Below, one piece after another: positions 7,200 through 16,000 of a stretch of 17,251 nt of DNA (position 1 is its first letter; each line of letters opens with the position of its first letter). Under the pieces are notes generated by a model, which saw only the letters and a list, made by a program, of their open reading frames with translations, had not been told where the DNA came from and did no database searches. This stretch comes from CALJUZ01 sp003387805. GTDB taxonomy: Bacteria; Bacillota; Limnochordia; Limnochordales; ZCTH02-B6. The DNA lies in the NCBI GenBank assembly GCA_937975235.1, contig CALJUZ010000143.1, positions 1 through 17,251 on the forward strand, written 5' to 3'. The position numbers and the translations under genes were made by a program.

Positions 7200-7206
7200 T
7201 CGCTGC

Positions 7207-9333
7207 ATGGCTTCGGAATGGATTCGCACGTACGGAAGCACCGTGGAAGAGGCCGTGGCCAAAGCCTTGAAAGAGCTCCAGGCGACCCGGGACGAAGTGG
7301 AGGTCGTCGTGGAGCGCTCCCCGCGCGAAGGTTTTCTCGGCCTGTGGCGGTGGCAGGCGGAAGTGCGGGTGCGCAAGCGCTCGCCCCAGGAGCTGGCCGC
7401 CCGGCGGGAGCCGGCCGAGGCCGCGGCCGGCGGCGACGGAAAGGACGGCAACGCGGATTCGTCGGGCCCGCCTCCGGGCGCCCGCCCCGGGACCATTATG
7501 GTGCACGGCGGCCGGGTGTACGTCAGCCCGTCGCCGGACGACAAAGACGAGCTGGTCATCCGCCCCGGCGACAACGCGGAAGTGCGCGTGAACGGCCGGC
7601 TGCTGGACGGACCCCACATCGTGCACCCCGACGACGTCATCGAAATCCGCGCCCTGGACCGACTGCCCGAAACCATCGTCAGCGTTCAAATCTCCGACGA
7701 CGAATATACCGCCTCGATGGCCGTGGACGCCCGGCCGGGCGTAAAATACCAAATCATCAACTCGCCGCCGGGCAATACCGTCACCGTGCGGGCGGAGCCC
7801 GCTGGCTCGCTGCCGCCGCAGCCGCCCTCCGTCGAGGAGCTGGAGGCCGCGCTGGCCGAAGCGGGCGTCGTGTTCGGCATCTCCCGGGAAGCCCTAGAGA
7901 ACGTCGTCCGGACCGTGGCGGAAAACCCCGCCGCCGCCAAAGAGCCCCAGCCGGTGGCTTTCGGCATACCGGCCGTCCCTACCGAGGATGAGCGGGTGGA
8001 GCTGTTCTTCGACCCTGCGGTCCGCGTGCGGGCCGAGATTGACGAGGAGCGGGCGGACTTGCTGGGCCTGTTCAAGCTGTCATCGGTGGCCGAGGGCGAC
8101 GTGCTGGCCGTCGTTCATCCGGGCAAGAAGGGAACGCCCGGCCGCACCGTGACGGGCCGGGACGTGCAGGTAACGGATCCGAAGCCGGCCAGCCTGAAGG
8201 TGGGCGCGGGCGCCGAGTGGCTGGAGGACGGACGCACCGTGGCCGCGACCCGCGGCGGCCGGCCCACGTACATCCGCAACACCATCGCCGTGCACCCCGA
8301 GCACCGCGTGGCCGGCGACGTCGACCCGGCGACGGGCCACGTGGAATTCGACGGCGACGTCACCGTCACCGGCAGCGTCAACGACTCCATGCGGGTCGTT
8401 TCCAGAGGCACCGTCTCCGTCGGGTCCGCGGTGACGGGCGCCTTCGTGGAGGCTGGCGAAGGCGTGGCCATCGGCCGGGGCATCGTGGGCGCCACCGTCA
8501 TCGCCGGCGCCCGCTACGCCCGTCTGTTCCAGCTCATGGGTTATTTGCAGCCGCTGGCCGTCGACCTGCAGGAACTGGTCAAGACGGCGGCCCGGCGCAA
8601 GAGCGCGGCGGCGTCGGCCGGCAGCGGCGGGCCGCCGGGCCCAGCCGGGGCTCCCGCTCCCGAAGCGCTGTCCGAGCGCAGCGGCGCATACATCCGGGAA
8701 CTGCTGGATCATGAGTTCGCGGGCATGGCCAAACGCGTCCGCGAGCTTTACGACACCGTGACGCAGGGCGACCTGCAAGGATTCGAAGAAGGCGCGCTGG
8801 ACCCGGACGTCATGCAGCTGACCGAGGGGCTGTACGACCTGGTGACGTCCACGGGCCCGCTGACCCGGGACCAAATCGCGGATCTCGTGCGGTTCAAGCA
8901 GCAGCTGGACGCGCTGATTCAGGAATTTCACGACCAGCCCAAAGAACTGTTCGACGTCAGCGCGGGGTTCGTCCACAATGCCAGAGTGCTGGCCGCGGGC
9001 CGCATCGTCCTCCGCACCGGCGGGTGCGCCTACTCCCGGCTGTGGGCCGGCTCCGGTGCTTCCATCGAAGCCGGCGTGTTCCGCGGCTCCACGCTGACCG
9101 TCCACGCGGGTAACGTAGCCATCCGGGAGGCCGGCAGCCGCGCCGGCGCCCCCGCCCGCATCGAAATCGTCACCGAAGGGGTGTTCCGCGCCGGCCTGGT
9201 GCACCCTGGCGTTACCGTCACCATCGGCAGCCGCAGCCATACGTTCCGCACCGAAACGTCGGACGTGCGGGTACGGCTCGTCGACGGCGAGCTGCGGGTT
9301 TTGTCGGCGGGCGCGCGCCTTTCGACGTCGTGA
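7207..9333 (+). CDS. FapA-family (DUF342) protein with N-terminal Jag_N-like domain
   Basis: A 708-residue protein. Residues 1-55 match the Jag_N pattern (Gly-Ser-Thr plus EEAVAKAL, then EVEVVVERSPREGFLGLW), the small domain also found at the start of KhpB/Jag. A Pro/Gly/Ala linker (56-95) follows. The FapA region includes GVVFGISREALENVV (about 220-234) and the signature HPGKKGTPGRTVTGRDV (304-320). A right-handed beta-helix-like stretch of short G/V-rich strands spans 360-435. A helical, probably coiled-coil segment (440-585) is interrupted by a Gly/Pro/Ala insert at about 465-487. The chain returns to the helix at 585-705. FapA proteins are implicated in flagellar assembly or polar localisation, and many DUF342 members are uncharacterised. 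No flagellar gene is nearby, so a general cell-envelope or localisation role is equally possible. No signal peptide. It stands as a single-gene unit. Confidence 0.87.
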   Translation: MASEWIRTYGSTVEEAVAKALKELQATRDEVEVVVERSPREGFLGLWRWQAEVRVRKRSPQELAARREPAEAAAGGDGKDGNADSSGPPPGARPGTIMVHGGRVYVSPSPDDKDELVIRPGDNAEVRVNGRLLDGPHIVHPDDVIEIRALDRLPETIVSVQISDDEYTASMAVDARPGVKYQIINSPPGNTVTVRAEPAGSLPPQPPSVEELEAALAEAGVVFGISREALENVVRTVAENPAAAKEPQPVAFGIPAVPTEDERVELFFDPAVRVRAEIDEERADLLGLFKLSSVAEGDVLAVVHPGKKGTPGRTVTGRDVQVTDPKPASLKVGAGAEWLEDGRTVAATRGGRPTYIRNTIAVHPEHRVAGDVDPATGHVEFDGDVTVTGSVNDSMRVVSRGTVSVGSAVTGAFVEAGEGVAIGRGIVGATVIAGARYARLFQLMGYLQPLAVDLQELVKTAARRKSAAASAGSGGPPGPAGAPAPEALSERSGAYIRELLDHEFAGMAKRVRELYDTVTQGDLQGFEEGALDPDVMQLTEGLYDLVTSTGPLTRDQIADLVRFKQQLDALIQEFHDQPKELFDVSAGFVHNARVLAAGRIVLRTGGCAYSRLWAGSGASIEAGVFRGSTLTVHAGNVAIREAGSRAGAPARIEIVTEGVFRAGLVHPGVTVTIGSRSHTFRTETSDVRVRLVDGELRVLSAGARLSTS

Positions 9334-9335
9334 GC

Positions 9336-9350
9336 GGCCGGGCGCCGGCC
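9336..9350. terminator. Short GC hairpin after the FapA-like gene
   Basis: GGCCGG (9336-9341) pairs with CCGGCC (9345-9350) around GCG, 3 nt after the stop. No T-run follows. Confidence 0.35.
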
Positions 9351-9375
9351 CCGGGCGACGGCCCGCCGCGCGACC

Positions 9376-9400
9376 GGCCCGCCCTTACCGCAAGCGGGCC
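9376..9400. terminator. Hairpin overlapping the 3' end of the GH130 gene
   Basis: GGCCCGC (9376-9382) pairs with GCGGGCC (9394-9400) around an 11-base loop that contains the GH130 stop codon (9385-9387). It sits at a convergent junction and would be in both transcripts. There is no T-tract on either strand. Confidence 0.35.
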
Positions 9401-10440
9401 AGAATATCGTCGATGCGGCCTTCCGCCACCGCCATCCGCTCGTCGGCGCAGCCGTAATACACGAGAATCCGCCCGTCGCCCGCCTCCGCCAGACCGCACG
9501 TGAAGACGACGTTGCCGAAAAACCCGTCGGTCTCGTAAGGCTCGGCGGGCGACAGGATGGGCTCCGCGGAGCGGGCCAGCACCCGGCCCGGGTCGTTCAA
9601 ATCGAGAAGCGCCGCGCCCAGATGGTACGTGCCTTCGTCGTCCACGCCGTGGTAAATTTCCAGCCAGCCTTCGTCGGTGCGAATGGGCGGGGCGCCGGCG
9701 CCGATGCGAACGGAGTCCCACATGCCGGGGCGCAAACCCATGACGGGCCGGTGCCGTCCCCAGTGCACGCCGTCCGGCGACTCCGACAGCCAGATGGTTT
9801 TGTCCCCCAGGCCGCCGGCATCGGGCCGGTGCAGCGCCAGCCACCCGTTCTCGCTCGGATTCGGAAACAGCACGCAGTTCTTGTTTTCCGGATGGAAGAT
9901 GACGCCCTTCCGCTCGAAACGCACGAAATTCCGGGTCGTGGCCAGGGCCGTGACGATGCCCCAGCTGGAAACGGCCACGTACGTCACGCCGTACTCCCCG
10001 CCGCCCAGGGGCGTGATGCGGGGATCCTCCAACCCGTAGGCCTCGTAGGGAGCCGACGGGAGCAGCGCCGGCTCGGGGTCCACGGTGAACCGATACCCGT
10101 CCCGGCTGCGGGCCACCCTCAGGTGCGACACCGACGTCAAGTAGTCGCGCCCTTTGTAGCGCACGCCCCGGGGATCCGACGCGTCCAGGCCGGGATCGTC
10201 TAGGGACAGGACAAGTTCCCCCGCCACCGGCGGCCCGGCGGCGGTATCCCAGAGCGGAATGCGGATGCGGCCGGGATCATCCTGCACCGGCCGTTCGGCC
10301 ACCCGCAGCAGCAAGATAAACTCGTCCCCCGCCCGCACCGCGCCCGCGTTGAAGACGCCGATGACTTCGTAGCCGTCCCGGGACGGCGGCACGTCCGCCG
10401 GGGTCAGCACCGGATTGTGGGCGTAACGTTGCAGCAGCAC
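9385..10440 (-). CDS. GH130-family beta-mannoside phosphorylase/hydrolase
   Basis: A 351-residue, five-bladed beta-propeller enzyme of glycoside hydrolase family 130, whose members cleave beta-mannosidic bonds by phosphorolysis or hydrolysis. Numbered from GTG 10440: NPVLTP (9-14), FNAGAV (30-35), the hallmark GLEDPRI with the proposed catalytic Asp139, a propeller motif KNCVLFP (about 187-193), ALHRP (202-206), GAGAPPI (247-253), YHG (263-265) and YYGCAD (328-333). The HRP motif is compatible with a phosphate-using enzyme but does not prove it. No signal peptide, so it acts in the cytoplasm. The frame opens further at TTG 10494, but AGGAG (10454-10450) lies 9 nt before GTG 10440 and family similarity begins just after it, so GTG is preferred. 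It follows the debranching-like gene by 93 bp and is probably co-transcribed, acting on the same glycan or solute. Confidence 0.88.
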   Translation of the reverse strand: MLLQRYAHNPVLTPADVPPSRDGYEVIGVFNAGAVRAGDEFILLLRVAERPVQDDPGRIRIPLWDTAAGPPVAGELVLSLDDPGLDASDPRGVRYKGRDYLTSVSHLRVARSRDGYRFTVDPEPALLPSAPYEAYGLEDPRITPLGGGEYGVTYVAVSSWGIVTALATTRNFVRFERKGVIFHPENKNCVLFPNPSENGWLALHRPDAGGLGDKTIWLSESPDGVHWGRHRPVMGLRPGMWDSVRIGAGAPPIRTDEGWLEIYHGVDDEGTYHLGAALLDLNDPGRVLARSAEPILSPAEPYETDGFFGNVVFTCGLAEAGDGRILVYYGCADERMAVAEGRIDDILARLR

Positions 10441-10449
10441 CTGCGGCAG

Positions 10450-10454
10450 CTCCT
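10450..10454 (-). promoter_or_regulatory. Ribosome-binding site that decides the GH130 start
   Basis: AGGAG, inside the longer purine run GAGAGGAG, lies 9 nt before GTG 10440. The upstream TTG at 10494 has no comparable site. This supports a 351-residue rather than a 369-residue product. Confidence 0.75.
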
Positions 10455-10494
10455 CTCTCGAGACTGTGGCGAGATGCCAACGCGCGTACGACAA

Positions 10495-10518
10495 GCCGGT
10501 CCGGCAGCCTGGACCGGC
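10495..10518. other. Intercistronic 8-bp hairpin in the glycosidase operon
   Basis: GCCGGTCC (10495-10502) pairs perfectly with GGACCGGC (10511-10518) around an eight-base loop. It lies in the 93-bp gap between the debranching-like gene and GH130, 55 nt before the GH130 start. No T-run follows in the leftward direction, so RNA processing, mRNA stabilisation or partial attenuation seems likelier than full termination. Confidence 0.45.
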
Positions 10519-10533
10519 CGTTCAGTCCGGTTT

Positions 10534-12912
10534 TCAGCCCTTCACGCCCCGGGCCGATCCGGTGCGCACCTGAACCTCCAGCGGCTCTCCGGCGGCCACC
10601 TGGACGTCCACGTCCGCGTCCCCGTCTTCCCGGCGGCGCGCCTCGATGCGCAGCCGGCGGGCGCCGACGGCCAGGTTGTCCACGATGACGCGGTCAATCC
10701 CTTCGGGCAGAACCGGCGCCAGCGTCACCCGCCCCGCCGGGGCGTCCACCTCCAGCCCCAGCGCGGCCTGCAGCAGCATGAAGGGCGCCGCCGCCGCCCA
10801 CGCTTGCGGAACGCACGCGACGGGATACCACGCGGGGCCTTCCATGCCCGCCGGACAGCCGCCGAACAGCTCCGGCAGGCGCCGATCCCGATCAAAGGAA
10901 GCCGCGGCGAACAGTCCCGCCGCGATACGGGCCGCGGCATCGCCCCGGCCCCGGCGGGCCAGTCCCAGCGCGATCAAGGCATTGTCATGGGGCCATACCG
11001 TTCCCCGATGGTAGCTGAGCGGATGATAGGCCTTCTCGGCCGCGCTCAGCGTGCGCACGCCGTAGCCCGAGAACATGTGGTCGCTCATGAGCGCCCGCGC
11101 CGCGGCGTCCGCCCGGTCGTCGCCGATGATGCCCGTCCACAGGCCATGCCCCGGGTTCGAGCCGACGGCGGCCACCGGCGCTTTGCCGCCGTCCAGCGCC
11201 ATGGCGAAAAACTGCGTTTCCTCCACCCAAAAGTCGCGGTGGAACGCTTCCTTAAGAGCCTCCGCCCGCCGCCGCTGCCCGGCGGCCGCGCCGTTTTCGC
11301 CCAGCGCCTCCAGCAGCGCGGCATAGTGGAGCCGCGCCCCGTACACGTAGCTTTGCACTTCGGCCAAATAGATGGGCGGACGGGCTTGGCTGCCATCGCG
11401 ATGGACGATGGCGTCGCCGGAGTCTTTCCAGCCCTGGTTGGTCAGGCCGCCCGCCAGCGCCCGGCGGTAGCCGATGTAGCCGTCTTCGTCCGCGGCCGCG
11501 TCCATCCATGCCACGGCGCGGCGCACCGCCGGCATCAGCTCTTCAAGAAACGTCCGGTCGCCGGTCCAGCGCCAGTATTCACCGGCGGCCATGACGAACA
11601 GCGGCGTGGCGTCCACGGTGCCGTAGTAAGGGACAAACGGAATTTCCTTGGTGCGCGCCATTTCCCCGCTGCGCAGCTCGTGCAAAATTTTGCCCGGTTC
11701 TTCGTCGTACAAGGGGTCTTCGCGCGTCCCCTGCCAGCGCGCCAAGGTCCTGAGCGTCGCGGCCAGCACGTCGGGGCGCACGGGCAGCAGCTGCATGGAC
11801 GAGATGAGGCTGTCCCGCCCGAAAGGCACGGCGTACCAGGGAACGCCGGCCGTCGGCATGAGGCCGTGGCCGAAGTCGGTGAGCAGCATGTAGACGTCGC
11901 GCAGGGACTGGTCCAGCACTTCGTTGACCAGCGCATTGTCGGTCCGCCAGCGGGAAACGCCGTCCAGCCAGTCCCGCCGGGCGGCCCGGGACGCGGCCTC
12001 GGCTTCCTCGTACGAGGACAGCCGCGCCGCCACGGCCCGGCTTTTCGGCGGCGGCGGCGAAGGCATCAGGGCCTCCGGCGTCCCGGGATCGATCCTGTCG
12101 GTTCCGGCACCGGGGCCGGACGCCGCGGCGGCACCGCCTCCGTCCGCGCCCGTTCCTGCCCCGTCGGTGCCGCCGCCTGATCCAATGGACGCCCGTATCA
12201 CCACGTCCACCGCCTGAGCCGACGTGGGCGGCAGCACCATCGGGAAAACGACGCGCACCCAGCCGGCGGCCGCCGCGCTGGTCGCCTCTCCGGGCCCGCC
12301 GGAGCCAGCCGCGGGCGTCACGGGACCGGTGCACACGGCGGGCCCGGCCGCCTCCGCGGACGCCTCCGCACCCGGCTCCACCGCCCGCACCGCAGCGGGG
12401 GCGGGGGTGAAGCGCACCTCCGTGACGTAATCGAGCCCGTCCAGCCCCCGGTACCGGAAGCGAATCCGGTCCGCCTCCACTTCCGGAGGATGCAGCCGCC
12501 CCCGGGCGGGCCGCTTCATGCCCCGCACCTCGAACATATCCCGGAAGTCGGCGCCCAGCTCAAACCAAAGTTCGAGGCGGCAGGGCGCGTCGCCGTAGTT
12601 GGTCACCGTCACCCGCTCGTACATGCCGTCGGCCATGACCGGCCGCCGCTCCACCACCACCTGCCTCGGCGGGTCGGTGAGGGAGTCCAGCCGGTCGGCC
12701 AGCAGCACCACGCGCCCGCTGTCGCCGGCGCGAAAGGACACCGTCGTCGCGCTGAGCGTTCCCGGCGTCACGCCCACGACATAGCGGGACAGCACGCGTG
12801 TGTCGCCAAAGTAAAGACCGCAAGCGTCCCCGGACGTGCCGGCGGCCTGCCCCGCCGCGTCGGCCACGAAAAAGCAGGCGTCGCGCTTGATCACGTGACT
12901 GAACAACGCCAT
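10534..12912 (-). CDS. Amylo-alpha-1,6-glucosidase / glycogen-debranching-type glycosidase
   Basis: A 792-residue two-part enzyme. Residues about 8-240 match the N-terminal beta-sandwich of bacterial debranching-type enzymes (GLYFGDTRVLSRY, MYERVTVTNYGD). Residues about 300-730 form an (alpha/alpha)6-barrel with GVPWYAVPFGRDSL (356-369), KILHELRSGEMA, PYYGTVDATPLF, GWKDSGDAI (494-502), YHRGTVWPHDN (634-644) and PELFGG (680-685). The group hydrolyses alpha-glucosidic bonds in glycogen-like branches or small solutes; the exact substrate is not readable here. No signal peptide is seen. Two long Ala/Gly/Pro-rich stretches (about 171-216 and 244-290) are inserted around the end of the beta-sandwich. 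ATG 12912 has GAGGG (12924-12920) 7 nt upstream. It sits 104 bp after the surface-protein gene and 93 bp before GH130 on the same strand, suggesting a catabolic operon. Confidence 0.88.
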   Translation of the reverse strand: MALFSHVIKRDACFFVADAAGQAAGTSGDACGLYFGDTRVLSRYVVGVTPGTLSATTVSFRAGDSGRVVLLADRLDSLTDPPRQVVVERRPVMADGMYERVTVTNYGDAPCRLELWFELGADFRDMFEVRGMKRPARGRLHPPEVEADRIRFRYRGLDGLDYVTEVRFTPAPAAVRAVEPGAEASAEAAGPAVCTGPVTPAAGSGGPGEATSAAAAGWVRVVFPMVLPPTSAQAVDVVIRASIGSGGGTDGAGTGADGGGAAAASGPGAGTDRIDPGTPEALMPSPPPPKSRAVAARLSSYEEAEAASRAARRDWLDGVSRWRTDNALVNEVLDQSLRDVYMLLTDFGHGLMPTAGVPWYAVPFGRDSLISSMQLLPVRPDVLAATLRTLARWQGTREDPLYDEEPGKILHELRSGEMARTKEIPFVPYYGTVDATPLFVMAAGEYWRWTGDRTFLEELMPAVRRAVAWMDAAADEDGYIGYRRALAGGLTNQGWKDSGDAIVHRDGSQARPPIYLAEVQSYVYGARLHYAALLEALGENGAAAGQRRRAEALKEAFHRDFWVEETQFFAMALDGGKAPVAAVGSNPGHGLWTGIIGDDRADAAARALMSDHMFSGYGVRTLSAAEKAYHPLSYHRGTVWPHDNALIALGLARRGRGDAAARIAAGLFAAASFDRDRRLPELFGGCPAGMEGPAWYPVACVPQAWAAAAPFMLLQAALGLEVDAPAGRVTLAPVLPEGIDRVIVDNLAVGARRLRIEARRREDGDADVDVQVAAGEPLEVQVRTGSARGVKG

Positions 12913-13016
12913 CGGCGAACCCTCATTCCAGGCCTGGCACCTTCGATAATTCCAGCGGAATGATTTCTCCGGTCCGCCGCGGCCTCCTTCCGTCGCGCGG
13001 GCGCTGCCCGCCGTCT
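12913..13016. other. Gap between surface-protein and debranching genes, with hairpin and palindrome
   Basis: A 104-bp spacer. Directly after the surface-protein stop, GCGGGC (12997-13002) pairs with GCCCGC (13006-13011) around GCT; no T-run follows in the leftward direction. Closer to the debranching gene is a perfect 10-bp palindrome, CCAGGCCTGG (12928-12937), just upstream of the Shine-Dalgarno site. No good promoter was found, so both read-through from the surface gene and an undetected promoter remain open. Confidence 0.45.
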
Positions 13017-16000
13017 TCAGAGCTTGATGCGCAGCCGGTAGTAGAGCCCCTCACGCCACGGCGCCACCAGGTAGAGGTCCGGATCCTTCACGCCCAGCGT
13101 GCTGGTGCCGATGGACAGCGCGATGTCATCGGTCAGGCTGTACACCAGCTCGGCGGCGTAGCCGTCCACGATGGCTCCTGTATGGTCCCAGAGGGCCCGG
13201 GCGAACAGCTCGGCACTCAGCCGCCCCGCCAGCGGCACCTGGGCGCCGGCCTGCGCCAGGAACACCGCGGAGTGGGCCGCTGCGCCGGCCCCGCCCTGTC
13301 CGCCGGCCGACTCCCGTTTTCCGGCCAGCTTGACGCTGATTCCGAAGCCGGCGTCGAGGCGGTACGCGCCGTCGATGCCGGCCACCAGCACGTGCCGCCG
13401 GTTCCCGGCGCCGTCCGCCTCCGCCCGCGCCTCGTACGTGCGCGAGATCGCCTGCGCCAGCACGGCGAGGCGGCTGCGGGCCGCGTCGCGGTGGTCAGCG
13501 GCCACCGACCACTCCTCCACCAGCCTCGCGGCGCCCGCGGACGGCCCGGCAGGACCGGTCAGCCACATCCCCTCGGCTTGGATCACCGTTCCCCAAGCCA
13601 GCCGGCCGTGCAGCCGAAGCCGAGTCGCGGCCGCGGCGCCCGCCGGCGTGCTCTGGATGCTCTGGCCGACCGACGCCTTCACCGCTCCCCCGGCGGGTTC
13701 GTACGCCACCTCCCACGACGCGGCGGTCCGGGCCGCCTCCGCAGCGGCCATCCGCCCTTCCAGCGACACCGACGCGGACCAGCCGGGCGCGACGCTCCAG
13801 CCGTGTCGCGTTCCCACCACCAGGCTTGACGTCTCCCCCGTCGTCTCCAGGCGGGTGAAGGACCGGGGCCCGGCGTCCGAAGCGGACTCCAGGGACGCGG
13901 TCCACGTCCCGGGCCCGTGGGCTCCCAGGGCCTGCCGGTACGCCAGCCCCGCCCGGACGTGCGGGGACGTCAGCTGGTATGCCACTTGCGCCGGAGCGAC
14001 GATGGTCCAGCCGTCCGTGCCGGGCGCCCCCGCCGCGGCCGCCGGGCCACGCGCTTCAACGCCCGCGTCCAGGCTGAACCGATGCCGCTCACCGACGGAC
14101 CAGCCGAGACCGGCGTGAATGCGGGTGGCCTCGTCGCCCGCCTCGCTGCGCGAGGACGCGACGCCCGCCCGCAGCCGCCAGCCGGTGCCGATGCCGCTGG
14201 ACAAAAGCAGCTCGTCGCTGCGGCTCGCCGGCGCCGCAACCGGCTCCTCCAGGCCGTGTTTGAACATGAGCTCCGTGTTTTCACCCAGCCGATACTTCAG
14301 GCCCACGGCCAGCCGCAGGCCCGGCGTCTCTTCCCGGCGCCCGGGGGCCCGCAGGCGCCCCTCCACCCACGTTGCGGCCGCCTCCAGGCGCAGCCGCTCC
14401 GTGACGGCGGCATCGGCCGAAACGTGCAGGCCGGTGCCCGACCGCGGCCCGAAGACGTCGGACACGACGCTGGTGCCCGCTTCAAAGGAGACGCTGCCGG
14501 CCGTGCCCAGCCGGATCGTGCCGTCAACGCCCAGCACCTGGTGCTCCATGGGACCCGAGCCGGAACCGTCCCGGCGTTCGGACGAAGCGGACACGCCCAG
14601 GCGGATGCCACCGGGCTGCAGGTCCAGGCGAAGGCCGGTGACCTGGCCGACGACGCCTTCCTCCACGGTGCGGTACGCGACCTCGAGCACCACAGGGTTG
14701 AACTGGTCGTCCACCCCGGCGGGCGCCGTTTTCAGCCACAGGACGCCTTCGCCGGCCCACAGCTCGAAATCAGCGCCCTCGATCAGGCGCACGCGGCGCA
14801 GCTCCCGCCCCGAGCCGTCGCGGGCCCGGGTCACCAGCCAAACCTGCACGCTGCCCGGCACCACGGGTGCGCGGCTCAAGTAGTACGGTCCCGTGACGCC
14901 CAGGTCTTCGAAGAGATCAAAGTGGTCCCGTCCGTACACGGCGCCGTGGTACGCGGACAGCGCTTCCGCGCCGGTGCGGCCGCCGCCCGCGGCATCGCCC
15001 CGCACGACGAGCTTGTAACCGGTCAGCGGCTCGGTGCGGCCGGCGAAGCGATTGCGCCGCCACGACTCAGGGGTGATGCCGCCGTACGTCAGCGTGTACC
15101 GGCCGTGCTGCAGCTCGGCAAAGGTGCTGCCCGAGCCCACGGAAAGGCGGCCGCCCAGGCTCTCGTCCCCCAGCGGCGCCGGCGCCGGCAGCGCGCCTTC
15201 GAAATCAGCGTTTCCGGCCGCGCGTTCCGTGTGCCGGACCGTCAGTGACGTTTCCCGGCCCAGGAGCCAGCGGCCGAAGATAGAAGCGTAGCGAAGCTCG
15301 CTTTCGCCGTCCGCCGAGACGATGATATCAGCTGCGCCCACGGCCGCGGCCGGGACCGCCGGCGGGCGCGCGGCCCGACTCGTCGACGCCGGGAGACCGT
15401 CGGGCTCCAGCTGCAGCCCGACGTTGTGCACCGCGACGCCGGACACGGGCACGAGCACGAAGTGAGACTCCAGCGGCCGCCATGCACCGGCGCTTGCCCC
15501 GACGCCGGCATGGCCGACGCTGGCGGTGGCTTGGCTGTCGCCGGCATGGCCGCCGCCGGCGGTGCCGTCTCCGTGGCCGATCCTGTCGCCGTTTTCAGCG
15601 GGTTGTCCGACCGAGGAACCCATCCCGGCCGCGGGCACGACGGCTTTCACCGCCCGGATTCCGGGATACAGGCCGGCCATCGAATAGCGCCCCTGCGCAT
15701 CGGTGACGACCCACTGCCCGTCGTCGGTCATCAGCATAACGCCGGGTACGCCGGGTTCATCCGGACTCTTGCGGCCGTCGCCGTCCGCGTCGTAATAAAC
15801 GGTGCCGACGATGGCGCCGAGGGTCCCGAACAGACCGGGCTGCACGGCCACCCTGGCCGTGACGGGATCGGTGTCAAAGTACAGGCCGGCGGGGTTGCGT
15901 CCCTCCACGACGACCCGGTTGATCCCGTCCGAATGGAGCGCCTCCACGGACACGAAGGCGCGGTACGCCACCTCGAGGCGGTCGCCGGGCTCCACGTCGC

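Larger units (their letters stand above)
6947..7206. promoter_or_regulatory. Divergent regulatory region between pyc and the FapA-like gene
   Basis: A 260-bp non-coding stretch that must hold promoters for both neighbours. The pyc-proximal third is clearly less GC-rich than its surroundings. It contains a candidate leftward promoter and an inverted repeat (listed separately). In the centre are two GC hairpins: CCTGC (7013-7017) with GCAGG (7036-7040), and CCGGCC (7046-7051) with GGCCGG (7061-7066). Near the FapA-like gene are a short inverted repeat TCGAC-N7-GTCGA (7131-7147) and TAAAGT (7159-7164), a possible -10 with no matching -35. No ORF is supported. Confidence 0.55.

Noticed and set aside
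10417..12180. A 587-codon + strand frame opposite the glycosidase genes
   Set aside because: An antisense shadow with Arg/His/Gln-rich composition, while the opposite strand encodes two well-supported enzymes.
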